Source of the DNA: Hoeflea marina
GTDB taxonomy: Bacteria > Pseudomonadota > Alphaproteobacteria > Rhizobiales > Rhizobiaceae
Length of the DNA stretch: 64,000 nucleotides
NCBI RefSeq assembly: GCF_003182275.1
Contig: NZ_QGTR01000003.1
Coordinates: 1 to 64,000 of the forward strand
Direction of reading: 5' to 3'
Below are positions 53,742 through 63,192 of this stretch, in pieces. The position numbers and the translations under genes were made by a program. Every line of letters begins with the position of its first letter. The stretch's first letter is position 1. The notes below the pieces were generated by a model. It was not told the origin of the DNA, did no database searches, and was given only the letters and a program-made list of their open reading frames with translations.

Positions 53742-55517
53742 CTAAGGCCGCCAACCCGTATCCTCCACCTCAAAGCACTGCTGTTTGTTGATCTCCGCAT
53801 CAAGCACTACCGGAGGCCAATCCCCGTATCCCTCCCGTGCGTCCGTCCCCGAGCGGCTGCCAAGCATGAAGTCCCGCGCTTCCTTGTCCATTCCGCAGAG
53901 CCTGCTCCTTGTCGTGAACAGATGCCGCCACGCATGGTTAGGTCTTCCAAGGGGAGCCATGATGCCCAACTCTTTGGTGATCCAGTTGACCACCCTGTCT
54001 CCGGTTGCCGAGGCGCGAGACCTTCCGGGAATTGTCGCTAAGTCCGTCCCTTCAGGATACGGCTCGTAGAACAACGGCCCCTCACCAACCCCTTGCACCA
54101 TCCGCAAAAAGCCAAGGTCTATAAGGTGCCGGTGGATGCCGACCACCCACGCCTTACCGCTCTTGGTGCCGCCGTCTTCAGGCGTGATGAAAAGGTGCGG
54201 GATACCATCCTCCTGCCGCAGACGCTTACCCTGAAGCTGCGTTATCTCGGTGACCCTGAGGCCCGTATAGGCGAGCAGCCACGGCACCCAGAACGATGCC
54301 CGCTTGTGGGGCACAGATAGCGCCTTTGAGGAGCCGTTGAATGTGGCGCTGAGTATCTGAACCGCTTGCTCCTCAGAGTAGCCTTTGGAGCCAGTCGGGA
54401 CGGCAGGGGCGCGATTGTCCACTATGCCGGAAGCCGCATTGAACGGGAGGTCGAACTCCTTCACGCCATGAGACAGGACCGCACGAACCGATGATAGATA
54501 CCTGTCCGTGATGGTTTTGGGTGAGAGTTTGGTCTGCATGAGGCGATCGCGCCACCGCCGCACATCCGCCTTGGTGACCCGCCTAGCGTCGTCATGCCCA
54601 AGGAACGTAGCAAACTTGCGGAGATAGGACCGGTTGTCCGTTACGGTCTTTGGGCGAATGCTCGTGGTCTTGGCCTTGTGGTGCAGCAGGAATTCAAAGG
54701 TGAGACGCTCTCCGGCGAAACCGGAGGAGTCGCGAGGGATTGCAGCCTCAAAGTTCGGCGCAGATTCAAGCGCCTGCACCGGGCTATAATCGCCGGACCG
54801 CCGGGCCTCCAAGCCGCGATGCGCCTCTCCCATTAGGAGCGCCATCTGAAGATCTAGGAGTCGCTTGCTCTCCGTATCAACATGAAGACCGTGGGACTTG
54901 AGCGCCGCGTCCGTATCTGCACCGTTCATTGTCGCGAGGGCAGCAGCAAAATCAGGCCCTACGGCTATCTTCAAGGCCGGGTAATTGGAGAGCAGGGAGA
55001 AAGCGAGTGTGGACCTCCGCTCCCCATCTGCCGACAAATACTCCTTCATATCCACTGCCAGTTGCTCCAGTCGAGCGGGCTTCATGCGCTGTGCCATTGC
55101 CGTCCAAGCAGCGCCTCCACCTTCGGAAAGCTCCGGTATGGGAGGCTCAGGCGGTGCTTCAAATGGATCTTGCTGGTGCCGCTGAAGAAATAGTCTGGCT
55201 GCCTCAGCAGCGAGGGCGACTTGTTGCTTGTGCGTTAGAGCCTGCGGCCCATCCCTGAGCAGTATCCGCCAACGGTCCCATTCCGCCTCCACGGTCATTG
55301 AAACCTCGCTGTAGCGGCGCTCCGCAGGCTTCCTGTCTCGCGTCCCTAACGACCGCTGGACTTCCCGCGTCACCTTTACGCCAAGCTCAGAGAGTCGCTG
55401 TCGATCCGCATAAATATCGGGCGGGGTTGCCTTCCGATAATAGAGGATGCCGGTTGCCGGATGTGGCCATGGACCCGTCATTACCCACCTTCGTCGTGCT
55501 CTGAGTCGTGACGTCAT
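53742..55517 (-). CDS. Tyrosine integrase of the tRNA-Thr element
   Basis: The 591-residue site-specific recombinase integrates and excises the element. Catalytic residues visible are Arg421 (AYTGLRVTEI), Lys452 (GTKSGKAW), His528 and Arg531 (NHAWRHLFTTRS) and Tyr564 (AREGYGDWP). It has a long N-terminal arm-binding and core-binding part, with NRSYLRKFATFLGHDD at the start of the core-binding domain. ATG 55517 has a GGAGCAG site. It lies right beside tRNA-Thr, reading away from it, the standard position. Confidence 0.93.
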   Translation of the reverse strand: MTSRLRARRRWVMTGPWPHPATGILYYRKATPPDIYADRQRLSELGVKVTREVQRSLGTRDRKPAERRYSEVSMTVEAEWDRWRILLRDGPQALTHKQQVALAAEAARLFLQRHQQDPFEAPPEPPIPELSEGGGAAWTAMAQRMKPARLEQLAVDMKEYLSADGERRSTLAFSLLSNYPALKIAVGPDFAAALATMNGADTDAALKSHGLHVDTESKRLLDLQMALLMGEAHRGLEARRSGDYSPVQALESAPNFEAAIPRDSSGFAGERLTFEFLLHHKAKTTSIRPKTVTDNRSYLRKFATFLGHDDARRVTKADVRRWRDRLMQTKLSPKTITDRYLSSVRAVLSHGVKEFDLPFNAASGIVDNRAPAVPTGSKGYSEEQAVQILSATFNGSSKALSVPHKRASFWVPWLLAYTGLRVTEITQLQGKRLRQEDGIPHLFITPEDGGTKSGKAWVVGIHRHLIDLGFLRMVQGVGEGPLFYEPYPEGTDLATIPGRSRASATGDRVVNWITKELGIMAPLGRPNHAWRHLFTTRSRLCGMDKEARDFMLGSRSGTDAREGYGDWPPVVLDAEINKQQCFEVEDTGWRP

Positions 55518-55587
55518 TTGTAGCTGCTCCGTTGAGGGAAGCCACAGAAATCACTAAGCTATTGGGGTTACAGGTGCTTTTCCTTGC

Positions 55588-55616
55588 GGAAAATGGTGCT
55601 GTGAGAGAGGATTGAA
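55588..55616. repeat. Proximal attachment repeat, within tRNA-Thr 3' end (29 bp)
   Basis: Identical to 45199-45227. It spans part of the T arm, the 3' acceptor strand, the encoded CCA and 6 bases downstream of the tRNA, so the element restores an intact tRNA on integration. Confidence 0.9.
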
Positions 55617-55668
55617 CTCTCGACCTCCTCATTACCAATGAGGTGCTCTACCACTGAGCTACCACAGC
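55594..55668 (-). tRNA. tRNA-Thr (anticodon GGT)
   Basis: Read on the minus strand it folds as a normal cloverleaf. The acceptor stem is GCTGTGG with TCACAGC (one G-T pair), the D arm has GCTC and AGAGC, the anticodon stem CCTCA with TGAGG encloses a loop TTGGTAA (anticodon GGT), and the T arm is GAGAG-TTCAATC-CTCTC. The CCA end is encoded. It is the integration site for the element to its left. Confidence 0.95.
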
Positions 55669-55934
55669 AAACGTGCTTTCGGAGCAACGGGCCGGTGCGC
55701 CGGTTGCGCCTCCGTCGGGTTCAGGTCGTCCGCGCTTCGGCGGCGTCGTGAACATCTGAAAGCGGGTCGCTATTGCCACAGCTTTCCCAGCAGCGCAAGC
55801 ACAAACGGGACGATCGGCGCAGAAGGCCTGAATAAGGCGCGATGGCGGCCGCGGGATCGGCGGTCGGGCCCGTTCCCGCACCTGCCCGCGCCGCGCCGGC
55901 TTTGCGGCGGCGCGGTTTTGCGCTATGGCAGGCC
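55669..55934. other. Non-coding gap upstream of small conserved protein
   Basis: 266 bases of chromosomal sequence with no gene seen. Near its end a GC-rich stem (CCGCGCC 55891-55897, GGCGCGG 55909-55915) is followed by TTTT, resembling an intrinsic terminator or attenuator read on the plus strand 16 bases before the next ATG. Confidence 0.35.
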
Positions 55935-56153
55935 ATGACCAGCGAGACCAGAAACCAGTCGCTCAAGCGCCAGGCCGAGGCACGGGCCGAGCGGCTTGCC
56001 GAGCAGCTGCGCACCAACCTGCAGCGCCGCAAGCAGCAGAGCCGCGCCCGCCGCGCCGGCGAAGCCAGCGAGGCAACCGGCCTCCCGGCCTCCGGGGAGC
56101 CCGCATCCGCCGAGCCGGCGGGCGCGGCAAGCGCCGGGGACGGGGCCGATTGA
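55935..56153 (+). CDS. Small conserved Rhizobiales protein upstream of murA
   Basis: The 72-residue highly charged protein begins MTSETRNQSLKRQAEARAER and includes LRTNLQRRKQQSRARRAGE, then an Ala/Gly/Pro/Ser-rich tail. Small basic proteins of this kind occur next to murA in many Rhizobiales. ATG 55935 is the best start. The function is unknown. Confidence 0.65.
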   Translation: MTSETRNQSLKRQAEARAERLAEQLRTNLQRRKQQSRARRAGEASEATGLPASGEPASAEPAGAASAGDGAD

Positions 56154-56260
56154 GCGCCTGGCACGCTCAATGTTGCCGCCGGCCAGGTGATGGTCTAAAC
56201 AGCGCCACATATTGACCCACCATGGCGCGGCAAGACCGGCGCAACCCCCACGAGGACAGC

Positions 56261-57550
56261 ATGGACCGAATCAGGATCATCGGCGGAAACCGCCTCAATG
56301 GCGTCATTCCGATTTCCGGAGCCAAGAACGCCGCGCTGCCGCTGATGATCGCATCGCTGCTGACCGACCAGACGCTGACGCTCGAGAACCTGCCGCATCT
56401 GGCCGATGTCGAGCAGCTGCAGCGGATTCTCGGCAATCACGGCGTCGACATCGCCGTGGCCGGCCGCCGCGAACGCCCCGGCGAAGCCTATGCCCGCACG
56501 GTGCATTTCAGCGCCCGCAGCATCGTCGACACCACCGCGCCCTACGAGCTGGTCTCGAAGATGCGGGCAAGCTTCTGGGTCATCGGCCCGTTGCTGGCGC
56601 GCATGGGCGAGGCCAAGGTGTCGCTGCCGGGCGGCTGCGCCATCGGCACCCGGCCGGTGGATCTTTTCATCGAGGGGCTGGAAAAGCTCGGCGCCGAGAT
56701 CACCATCGAGGCCGGCTATGCCCATGCGCGGGCGCCCAAGGGCCTGATCGGCGCGCACTACACCTTCCCCAAGGTCTCCGTCGGCGCCACCCATGTGCTG
56801 ATGATGGCGGCGACGCTGGCCAAGGGCGAGACGATCATCTCCAACGCGGCGCGCGAACCCGAGGTGGTCGACCTCGCCAAGTGCCTCAACGCCATGGGCG
56901 CCAAGGTCTCCGGCGCCGGCACATCGACGATCACAATCGAGGGCGTGGCGAAGCTCAGCGGCGCCCACCACCGGGTGCTGCCCGACCGGATCGAAACCGG
57001 CACCTACGCCATCGCGGTCGCCATGGCCGGCGGCGACGTGGTGCTGGAGGACACCTCGGCGGAGCTGCTCGAAAGCGCTCTGTCGGCGCTCAGGGCCACC
57101 GGAACCGAGGTGACCTCGGTCGGCAACGGCATCCGCGTGCGCCGCAACGGCGGCGACATCCTGCCCGTCGACGCGGTCACCGATCCGTTTCCGGGTTTTC
57201 CGACCGACCTGCAGGCGCAGTTCATGGCGCTGATGACCCGCGCCAACGGCGTCTCGCACATCACCGAGACGATCTTCGAGAACCGCTTCATGCATGTGCA
57301 GGAACTGGCCCGCCTCGGCGCCCGGATCTCGCTGTCGGGCCAGACGGCGACGGTCACCGGGGTCAACGCGCTCAAGGGCGCGCCGGTGATGGCGACCGAC
57401 CTGCGCGCCTCCGTGTCGCTGGTGATCGCCGGCCTGGTGGCCGAGGGCGAGACCGTCGTCAACCGGGTCTACCATCTCGACCGCGGCTTTGAACGGCTGG
57501 AGGAAAAGCTCACCCGCTGCGGCGCCAATGTCGAGCGGATCAGCGACTGA
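56261..57550 (+). CDS. murA: UDP-N-acetylglucosamine 1-carboxyvinyltransferase MurA
   Basis: MurA transfers enolpyruvate from PEP to UDP-GlcNAc, the first step of peptidoglycan precursor synthesis in the cytoplasm. I start it at ATG 56261 with a GAGGA site, giving 429 residues ([14 protein letters not shown]). The catalytic, fosfomycin-sensitive Cys is Cys126 in [11 protein letters not shown]. The conserved [10 protein letters not shown] and the C-terminal FERLEEKL are present. Confidence 0.97.
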   Translation: MDRIRIIGGNRLNGVIPISGAKNAALPLMIASLLTDQTLTLENLPHLADVEQLQRILGNHGVDIAVAGRRERPGEAYARTVHFSARSIVDTTAPYELVSKMRASFWVIGPLLARMGEAKVSLPGGCAIGTRPVDLFIEGLEKLGAEITIEAGYAHARAPKGLIGAHYTFPKVSVGATHVLMMAATLAKGETIISNAAREPEVVDLAKCLNAMGAKVSGAGTSTITIEGVAKLSGAHHRVLPDRIETGTYAIAVAMAGGDVVLEDTSAELLESALSALRATGTEVTSVGNGIRVRRNGGDILPVDAVTDPFPGFPTDLQAQFMALMTRANGVSHITETIFENRFMHVQELARLGARISLSGQTATVTGVNALKGAPVMATDLRASVSLVIAGLVAEGETVVNRVYHLDRGFERLEEKLTRCGANVERISD

Positions 57551-57677
57551 AGGCGCGCGCGGACCGGAAACAAACACGGCCGGATCATTGCGCTTTGGCC
57601 GGGGCGTCACTACCTTGCACTGCAGCAACGGCACCCGGACGACAGGTCCGGCGCAGCAACTCTGACGTGGAGTCTTC

Positions 57678-58121
57678 ATGGAACGCTTGAAACTGGTCGC
57701 ACTGGACGAAGCCGATCTGGAGGTCATTGCCGCCTGCCTGCAGGATGCCGTGTTCAAGACCGGCGACATGGCCTTTTCCAAGTCGGCGCACGGATTCGCG
57801 ATCGAGGCCAACCGGTTCGTCTGGGAAGGCGGCAAGGAGGCCGACGGCAAGACATGGGAGCGCCGGCGGGCGCTCTTGTCGCTGCGCCGGGTCCAGGCCG
57901 TGCGCTCGCGCGGCATCGATCTCGCCAACAAGGACACCGTGCATTCGCTGCTGACGATCCAGTTCGTCGCCGACGACGAGGCGCCGCGCGGCGCCATCGA
58001 ACTGGTGCTGGCCGGCGGCGCATCGGTGGTGCTGGAGGTCGAGTGCATCGAGGTGCAACTGGCCGATGTGGGCGGCGCCTGGGGCACGGAATTCCGGCCA
58101 CGGCATCCGCTGAGCGACTGA
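57678..58121 (+). CDS. DUF2948 family protein
   Basis: The 147-residue protein belongs to DUF2948, conserved between murA and hisD in Rhizobiales. It contains LKLVALDEADLEVIAACLQD and VFKTGDMAFSKSAHGFAIEA. No catalytic motif is apparent. The function is unknown; the association with murA/hisD is positional only. Confidence 0.85.
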   Translation: MERLKLVALDEADLEVIAACLQDAVFKTGDMAFSKSAHGFAIEANRFVWEGGKEADGKTWERRRALLSLRRVQAVRSRGIDLANKDTVHSLLTIQFVADDEAPRGAIELVLAGGASVVLEVECIEVQLADVGGAWGTEFRPRHPLSD

Positions 58122-58165
58122 CAGCAGGGGCTTCGGCCCGAAACCAGCAACGGGGGGGCGCGGAC

Positions 58166-59467
58166 TTGGTTCTGAGGCTTGATCATCGACAGCCGGACTT
58201 CGAAGCCCGCTTCGCAGAATTCCTGAGCACGAAGCGGGAGGTCTCCGCCGATGTCGAGGCGGATGTCCGCGGCATCATCGGAGAGGTGCGGGCCGGCGGC
58301 GACGACGCGCTGCACGCGCTCACCCTGCGCTTCGACGGCGTCGACACCCGGTCGCTCGGCCTTGCCATCAGCGCCGCCGAGATCGAGGCCGCCTGGTCGG
58401 CCACCGACCCGAAGGTGCGCGAGGCGCTGCAGTTCGCCCATGACCGCATCGCCAGCCATCACGCGCGGCAGATGCCGAAGGACGACCACTATGTCGATGC
58501 GCTCGGCGTCGGGCTCGGCTCGCGCTGGACGGCGATCGAGGCGGTCGGGCTCTACGTGCCAGGGGGAACGGCGAGCTATCCGAGTTCGGTGCTGATGAAC
58601 GCGGTGCCCGCCAGGGTGGCGGGCGTGGAGCGCATCGTCATGGTGGTGCCCTCGCGCAACGGCGAGCTCAACCCCGTGGTGCTGGCGGCCGCCCGCATCG
58701 CCGGCGTCGACGAAATCTACCGCATCGGCGGGGCGCAGGCCATTGCCGCCCTCGCCTACGGAACCCGGAGCATCAGGCCGGTGGCCAAGATCGTCGGCCC
58801 CGGCAACGCCTGGGTGGCGGCGGCCAAGCGTCATGTCTTCGGAACGGTCGGCATCGACATGATCGCCGGGCCGTCGGAGGTGCTGGTGATGGCCGACGCC
58901 GACAACGATCCCGACTGGATCGCCGCCGACCTCATGGCCCAGGCCGAACACGACGCCGGGGCGCAGTCGATCCTGATGGCAACGGATGCAGGCTTCGCCG
59001 ACGCGGTGGTTGCCGCCGTCGAACGCCAGCTCGCCACCCTGAGCCGCTCGGAGACGGCGCGGATGAGCTGGCGCGACTTCGGCGCCGTCATCCTGCTGCC
59101 CGACTGGGACGCCGCGGTGCCGCTCGCCGACCGCATCGCCGCCGAGCATCTGGAAATCGCCACCGCCGACGCCGAGGCGCTGGCGGGCCGGATCCGCAAT
59201 GCCGGCGCCATCTTTCTCGGCCGCCACACGCCGGAGGTCATCGGCGACTATGTCGGCGGGTCCAACCACGTGCTGCCCACGGCCCGCTCGGCGCGGTTCT
59301 CCTCGGGCCTGTCGGTGCTCGACTTCGTCAAGCGCACCTCGATCCTCAGGCTCGGGCCCGAACAGTTGCAGGCGCTCGGTCCGGCTGCCATAACACTGGC
59401 GCGCGCCGAGGGGCTGGACGCTCACGCCCGATCGGTGGGAATTCGCCTGAACCGTCAGGAGGACTGA
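58166..59467 (+). CDS. hisD: Histidinol dehydrogenase HisD
   Basis: HisD catalyses the last two oxidation steps of histidine synthesis, using NAD and zinc. The family sequence starts at a TTG (58166) with a G-rich ribosome site; I choose it because no ATG fits and it gives 433 residues, the usual length. Conserved stretches include [20 protein letters not shown] (20), [15 protein letters not shown], and zinc ligands in EHDAGAQ. The frame upstream of 58166 overlaps the DUF2948 gene and is not HisD-like. Confidence 0.96.
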   Translation: MVLRLDHRQPDFEARFAEFLSTKREVSADVEADVRGIIGEVRAGGDDALHALTLRFDGVDTRSLGLAISAAEIEAAWSATDPKVREALQFAHDRIASHHARQMPKDDHYVDALGVGLGSRWTAIEAVGLYVPGGTASYPSSVLMNAVPARVAGVERIVMVVPSRNGELNPVVLAAARIAGVDEIYRIGGAQAIAALAYGTRSIRPVAKIVGPGNAWVAAAKRHVFGTVGIDMIAGPSEVLVMADADNDPDWIAADLMAQAEHDAGAQSILMATDAGFADAVVAAVERQLATLSRSETARMSWRDFGAVILLPDWDAAVPLADRIAAEHLEIATADAEALAGRIRNAGAIFLGRHTPEVIGDYVGGSNHVLPTARSARFSSGLSVLDFVKRTSILRLGPEQLQALGPAAITLARAEGLDAHARSVGIRLNRQED

Positions 59468-59943
59468 TGACGGCCGCAGCCACGCAACGACTCTGCGACG
59501 TGGTCCTCGATGACACCATCGGGCGGGCCACGCCCGATGTCGAGCATGAGCGCGCGGTGGCCATCTTCGACCTGATCGAGGAAAACAGCTTCGAGCCCGT
59601 CGGCCACGACAGCGGCCCCTACCGGCTCAACCTGTCGCTGATCGACGCCAAGCTGGTGTTTGCGATCTCCGCCCGGGACGGCGAGACCATCGCCACCCAC
59701 ATCCTCTCGCTGACGCCGTTCCGGCGGCTGGTGAAGGACTACTACATGATCTGCGAGAGCTACTACGCCGCCATCCGCTCCTCGACGCCGAGCCAGATCG
59801 AGGCCATCGACATGGGCCGGCGCGGCATCCACAACGAAGGCTCGCAGACCCTGATGGACCGGCTCGACGGCAAGATCCGGATGGACTTCGACACCGCCCG
59901 CCGGCTGTTCACGCTCGTCTGCGTGCTGCACTGGCGCGGCTAG
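59467..59943 (+). CDS. UPF0262 family protein
   Basis: The 158-residue protein is of the UPF0262 family, conserved after hisD in Rhizobiales. Its ATG overlaps the hisD stop (TGATG), so it is co-translated. It contains [18 protein letters not shown] and [13 protein letters not shown]. The role is unknown. Confidence 0.9.
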   Translation: MTAAATQRLCDVVLDDTIGRATPDVEHERAVAIFDLIEENSFEPVGHDSGPYRLNLSLIDAKLVFAISARDGETIATHILSLTPFRRLVKDYYMICESYYAAIRSSTPSQIEAIDMGRRGIHNEGSQTLMDRLDGKIRMDFDTARRLFTLVCVLHWRG

Positions 59944-59954
59944 GCGCGGGCCGC

Positions 59955-60401
59955 ATGGAAACGGATCCGGATCCGGCCGCCAAATCCCCGCCCAAGGCGG
60001 TGCTCTTCGTCTGCGGCATGAACGCCATCCGCTCGCCGATGGCCGAGGCGATCGCGCGATCGCTGCTGCCGCACGGCACCTACATCGCTTCCGCCGGCGT
60101 CCGCCCGGGCGAGCGCGACCCGTTTGTCGACACGGTGCTCGACGAGGTCGGGCTCAGTCTGGGCAAGCGCCAGCCGCAGACGCTCGATGAACTGGAGGAC
60201 GATTTCTTCGACTGCGTGATCACGCTCGCCCCGGAAGCGCATCACCGAGCGCTGGAGATGACCCGCAGCACCGCCGTGGAGGTGATCTACTGGCCCACCC
60301 CGGACCCGACGGTCGCCACCGGCACACGGGAGCGGATCCTCGACGCCTACCGCGAGGTGCGCGACCTGTTGACCATGCGCATCCGCAAGGGGATCCGGTG
60401 A
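59955..60401 (+). CDS. Low-molecular-weight protein phosphatase
   Basis: The 148-residue protein has the CX5R active-site loop Cys20 to Arg26 in VCGMNAIRSPMAEA and a C-terminal catalytic Asp in WPTPDPTVATG, the DP pair of the family. It is likely a tyrosine phosphatase or an arsenate-reductase-like enzyme; the neighbours give no substrate. It lies 11 bases after the UPF0262 gene. Confidence 0.9.
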   Translation: METDPDPAAKSPPKAVLFVCGMNAIRSPMAEAIARSLLPHGTYIASAGVRPGERDPFVDTVLDEVGLSLGKRQPQTLDELEDDFFDCVITLAPEAHHRALEMTRSTAVEVIYWPTPDPTVATGTRERILDAYREVRDLLTMRIRKGIR

Positions 60402-60619
60402 GACCGCATCGCCGCCCCCTTGCCATATACAGGCCGATCGCTACATCGTAGAGAGAACGCCGACCAGCGAGCCTCCGGCAGCGCAGGAGACGGGCGAGGA
60501 AAGCCCTATCCGCACTGCCGAATCTATTTGGTTCACAAATGCCGCTACATTGTGTAGTTTCCGGCAAAATTCGGCGCGAGCTCCATGCCGCCGACCATCA
60601 AGAGGAAGACCTAACTTAT
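60402..60619. promoter_or_regulatory. Leader region of infA
   Basis: 218 bases; the sequence TTCACAAATGCCGCTACATTGTG lies near 60533-60556 and could hold the infA promoter (approximate TTGNNN/TANNNT spacing only). The AGAGGAAG ribosome site precedes the infA ATG by about 10 bases. Confidence 0.35.
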
Positions 60620-60838
60620 ATGGCGAAAGAAGAAGTACTCGAATTTCCGGGTGTCGTGACCGAACTGCTGCCCAACGCAACGTTCCGGGTCAAGCTCGAA
60701 AACGAACACGAAATCATTGCCCACACGGCCGGCCGGATGCGCAAGAACCGCATCCGCGTGCTTGCCGGCGACAAGGTCCAGGTGGAAATGACCCCCTACG
60801 ACCTGACCAAGGGTCGCATCACCTACCGCTTCAAGTAG
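60620..60838 (+). CDS. infA: Translation initiation factor IF-1
   Basis: IF-1 binds the ribosomal A site during initiation. The 72-residue protein starts at ATG 60620 ([20 protein letters not shown], 20 residues) and shows the full S1-like fold with [17 protein letters not shown]. The longer frame upstream lacks family similarity. Confidence 0.98.
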   Translation: MAKEEVLEFPGVVTELLPNATFRVKLENEHEIIAHTAGRMRKNRIRVLAGDKVQVEMTPYDLTKGRITYRFK

Positions 60839-60860
60839 GCGGCAAGGCCAGACCCGACCC

Positions 60861-61487
60861 ATGGCACAACCGCAACACCTGATCCTGGCCTCCGGTTCGC
60901 CGCGCAGGCTCGAACTGCTCCGTCAGGCGGGCATCGAGCCTGAACGGCTGATGCCGATGGATCTCGACGAGACGCCCAGACGCAGCGAGCATCCACGCTC
61001 GCTGGCGCGGCGGCTCTCGGGCGAGAAGGCAGAAGCGGCCAGGGCGGCCATCCGCGGCGACCCGGTCTGGGGCGGCCACAGCCACATCCTGGCCGCCGAC
61101 ACCGTGGTGGCGGTCGGCCGCCGCATCGTGCCCAAGGCGGAGCTGGTCGACGAGGCCTCCAACGCGCTCTACCTGCTCTCGGGCCGCAGCCACCGGGTCT
61201 TCACCGGCCTGTGCCTGATCACCCCGAACGGCACCGTGCGCCAGAAGGTGGTCGAGACCCGGGTCCGCTTCAAGCGGCTCTCCAAGGACGAGATCGAAAG
61301 CTACCTCGCGTCGGGACAGTGGCGCGGCAAGGCCGGCGGCTACGCCATCCAGGGCCTCGCCGGCAGCTTCGTGGTCAAGCTGGTCGGCTCCTACACCAAT
61401 GTGGTCGGGCTGCCGCTCTACGAGACCGTGGGGCTGCTCACCGGAGAGGGCTACGACGTCCATTTCAAATGGCTGGAAGGCAACTGA
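60861..61487 (+). CDS. maf: Maf-family nucleotide pyrophosphatase
   Basis: Maf proteins hydrolyse non-canonical or excess nucleoside triphosphates and influence cell division. The 208-residue protein has the typical N-terminal [19 protein letters not shown], the [16 protein letters not shown] stretch and [20 protein letters not shown]. It lies 22 bases after infA, the usual order. Confidence 0.96.
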   Translation: MAQPQHLILASGSPRRLELLRQAGIEPERLMPMDLDETPRRSEHPRSLARRLSGEKAEAARAAIRGDPVWGGHSHILAADTVVAVGRRIVPKAELVDEASNALYLLSGRSHRVFTGLCLITPNGTVRQKVVETRVRFKRLSKDEIESYLASGQWRGKAGGYAIQGLAGSFVVKLVGSYTNVVGLPLYETVGLLTGEGYDVHFKWLEGN

Positions 61488-61488
61488 G

Positions 61489-61698
61489 ATGGCGGGCGAC
61501 GACAAGAGCACGGTGACGCCGCTGCGCAAGACCCAGCCCTGCCCGGAATGCGGCCGCCCGTCGACGCGCGACAGCTACCCGTTCTGCTCGGAGCGCTGCC
61601 GCAATGTCGACCTCAACCGCTGGCTTTCGGGCACCTATGCCATTCCGGTCACCGAGACCGGCGACAACCAGGATTCCGACGACGACGACCGCGGCTGA
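61489..61698 (+). CDS. yacG: DNA gyrase inhibitor YacG
   Basis: YacG is a small zinc protein that inhibits DNA gyrase. The 69-residue product (ATG 61489, one base after the maf stop) has the four-cysteine ligand set CPECGRP and FCSERCRNVDLNRWLSG. It ends in an acidic tail. Confidence 0.94.
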   Translation: MAGDDKSTVTPLRKTQPCPECGRPSTRDSYPFCSERCRNVDLNRWLSGTYAIPVTETGDNQDSDDDDRG

Positions 61699-61876
61699 CG
61701 CCAGCCGGCGGCAGGACCGGGGGCTTCGCGCCGCCCCTGATCCGTCCCGACTTTTTTGCCCCGAAAACCGTCAATGGGTGCTGGACAGCGCGGCGCAAGA
61801 TGGTATAACGCGCTCGCTTTCGTCGTTGGGGCCAGCCCGAGCGACAAGCCTGCAGGATCGGATCCGGCAGTTGGAT

Positions 61877-61952
61877 GCCCAGATAGCTCAGTTGGTAGAG
61901 CAGCGGATTGAAAATCCGCGTGTCCGTGGTTCAAATCCGCGTCTGGGCACCA
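61877..61952 (+). tRNA. tRNA-Phe (anticodon GAA)
   Basis: Cloverleaf with acceptor stem GCCCAGA and TCTGGGC, anticodon loop TTGAAAA (anticodon GAA), T arm with TTCAAAT, and encoded CCA. A run of seven T follows at once and should end transcription. In Rhizobiales a tRNA-Phe commonly stands after yacG. Confidence 0.97.
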
Positions 61953-61959
61953 TTTTTTT
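61953..61959 (+). terminator. T-run after tRNA-Phe
   Basis: Seven T directly after the CCA end, with the acceptor/T-arm stem as the upstream structure, a common end for single tRNA transcripts. Confidence 0.4.
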
Positions 61960-62133
61960 CTCAATCACCATCGATTTTTCATCGCATGCAGGCCCGGGCG
62001 CGCAGCTGACTTCGGGCTTTTCGGCATCGGCGTCTCCCCCGCCCTTCGAGGGCCGCTGCCGCGGCCGTCCCCGGGATAGGGGTGAAAGGGCTGGTCGCGT
62101 GGCCGCTTCAGGATGCAGAGCCGGCGGGCCCCG

Positions 62134-63126
62134 TCAGATCCGGTTGCGGCGCGTGAGACCGGCCTCCCAGGCGAGCGCGCTTTCGACGATTCCGTCGAGG
62201 TCGTCGTGCTCGGGCACCCAGCCGAGAATCTCCCGGGCGCGGGTCGCGTCGGCCACCACGCTGACGGCATCGCCCGGTCGGCGGCCGGCCATGCGGATGT
62301 CGAAATCCGCGCCGTGGGCGCGGCGGACGGCGTCGAGCACGTCGAGCACCGAATAGCCGCGGCCATAGCCGCAATTGGCCACCAGGCTATCGCCGCCGCC
62401 GCGCAGATGGGCGAGCGCCCTGAGATGGGCGGCCACCAGGTCGGTGACGTGGATATAGTCGCGGACACAGGTGCCGTCGCGCGTCGGGTAATCGGTGCCG
62501 AAGACATCGATGTGGCCGCGCTTGCCGAGCGCCGCCTCGGTGGCGGCCTTGATCAGATGAGTGGCGCCCCTGGTCGACTGGCCGGTGCGGCCGCGCGGAT
62601 CGGCGCCGGCGACGTTGAAGTAACGCAGCGCGGCATAGCGGAGGTCGTGGGCGGCGGCGGCGTCGCGCAGCATCAGCTCGGTCATCAGCTTGGAGACGCC
62701 ATAGGGCGATTCCGGCGCGAGCGCAGCGGTCTCGCTTACCGGCGCGTCGGTGGCAGGCGTGCCGTAGACGGCGGCGGTCGAGGAGAACACCAGATGCGGG
62801 ACGCCGGTCTCCACCGCGGTGCGGATCAGCCCGAGCGAGTTGACGGTGTTGTTGTGATAGTAGCCGAGCGGATCGGAGACGGATTCGGGCACCACCACGG
62901 AGCCGGCGAAATGGATGATGGCGTCGACGCCGTGATCGCGGATCACCGCGCCCAGCGCCGCCGTGTCGGCGATGTCGGCGCGGATGAACCTCGCCTCCGG
63001 CGCCACCGCCCATTCGAAGCCTGTCGACAGCCTGTCGACCACCACCACGTCCTCGCCGGCATCGACGAGCGCCCAGACCATGTGGGAGCCGATATAGCCG
63101 GCGCCGCCGGTCACCAATACGCTCAT
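62134..63126 (-). CDS. galE: UDP-glucose 4-epimerase (GalE/ExoB)
   Basis: The enzyme interconverts UDP-glucose and UDP-galactose, needed in rhizobia for exopolysaccharide and LPS. The 330-residue protein has the NAD-binding GGAGYIGSH, the catalytic YGVSK Tyr-Lys motif, and the stretch CVRDYIHVTDLVAAH. In rhizobia the name exoB is used for this gene. ATG 63126 is the start. Confidence 0.95.
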   Translation of the reverse strand: MSVLVTGGAGYIGSHMVWALVDAGEDVVVVDRLSTGFEWAVAPEARFIRADIADTAALGAVIRDHGVDAIIHFAGSVVVPESVSDPLGYYHNNTVNSLGLIRTAVETGVPHLVFSSTAAVYGTPATDAPVSETAALAPESPYGVSKLMTELMLRDAAAAHDLRYAALRYFNVAGADPRGRTGQSTRGATHLIKAATEAALGKRGHIDVFGTDYPTRDGTCVRDYIHVTDLVAAHLRALAHLRGGGDSLVANCGYGRGYSVLDVLDAVRRAHGADFDIRMAGRRPGDAVSVVADATRAREILGWVPEHDDLDGIVESALAWEAGLTRRNRI

Positions 63127-63192
63127 TGCCCGATCCTCCGTCCGATCACGACCGGATCATGGCCGAAAAAGCTTCCCAATCCCTCAACGGCG

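Larger units (their letters stand above)
45199..55616. mobile_element. Integrated genetic element in tRNA-Thr (about 10.4 kb)
   Basis: The element is bounded by the 29-bp direct repeats at 45199 and 55588 and carries a tyrosine integrase adjacent to the intact tRNA. Inside are a polymerase-like protein, unknowns, an FRG-domain protein, a serine recombinase, a DUF4062 protein and frameshifted small genes. There are no recognisable phage structural, conjugation or relaxase genes. It is therefore a small satellite-like or integrative element rather than a complete prophage or ICE. Base composition is mixed and lower in G+C than the chromosome, especially 45.6-46.5 and 49.9-53.7 kb. Confidence 0.85.

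Noticed and set aside
55891-55919. Terminator-like stem and T-run before the small murA-linked gene
   Set aside because: No plus-strand gene ends just upstream, so a terminator role cannot be supported; it is only noted in the gap entry.
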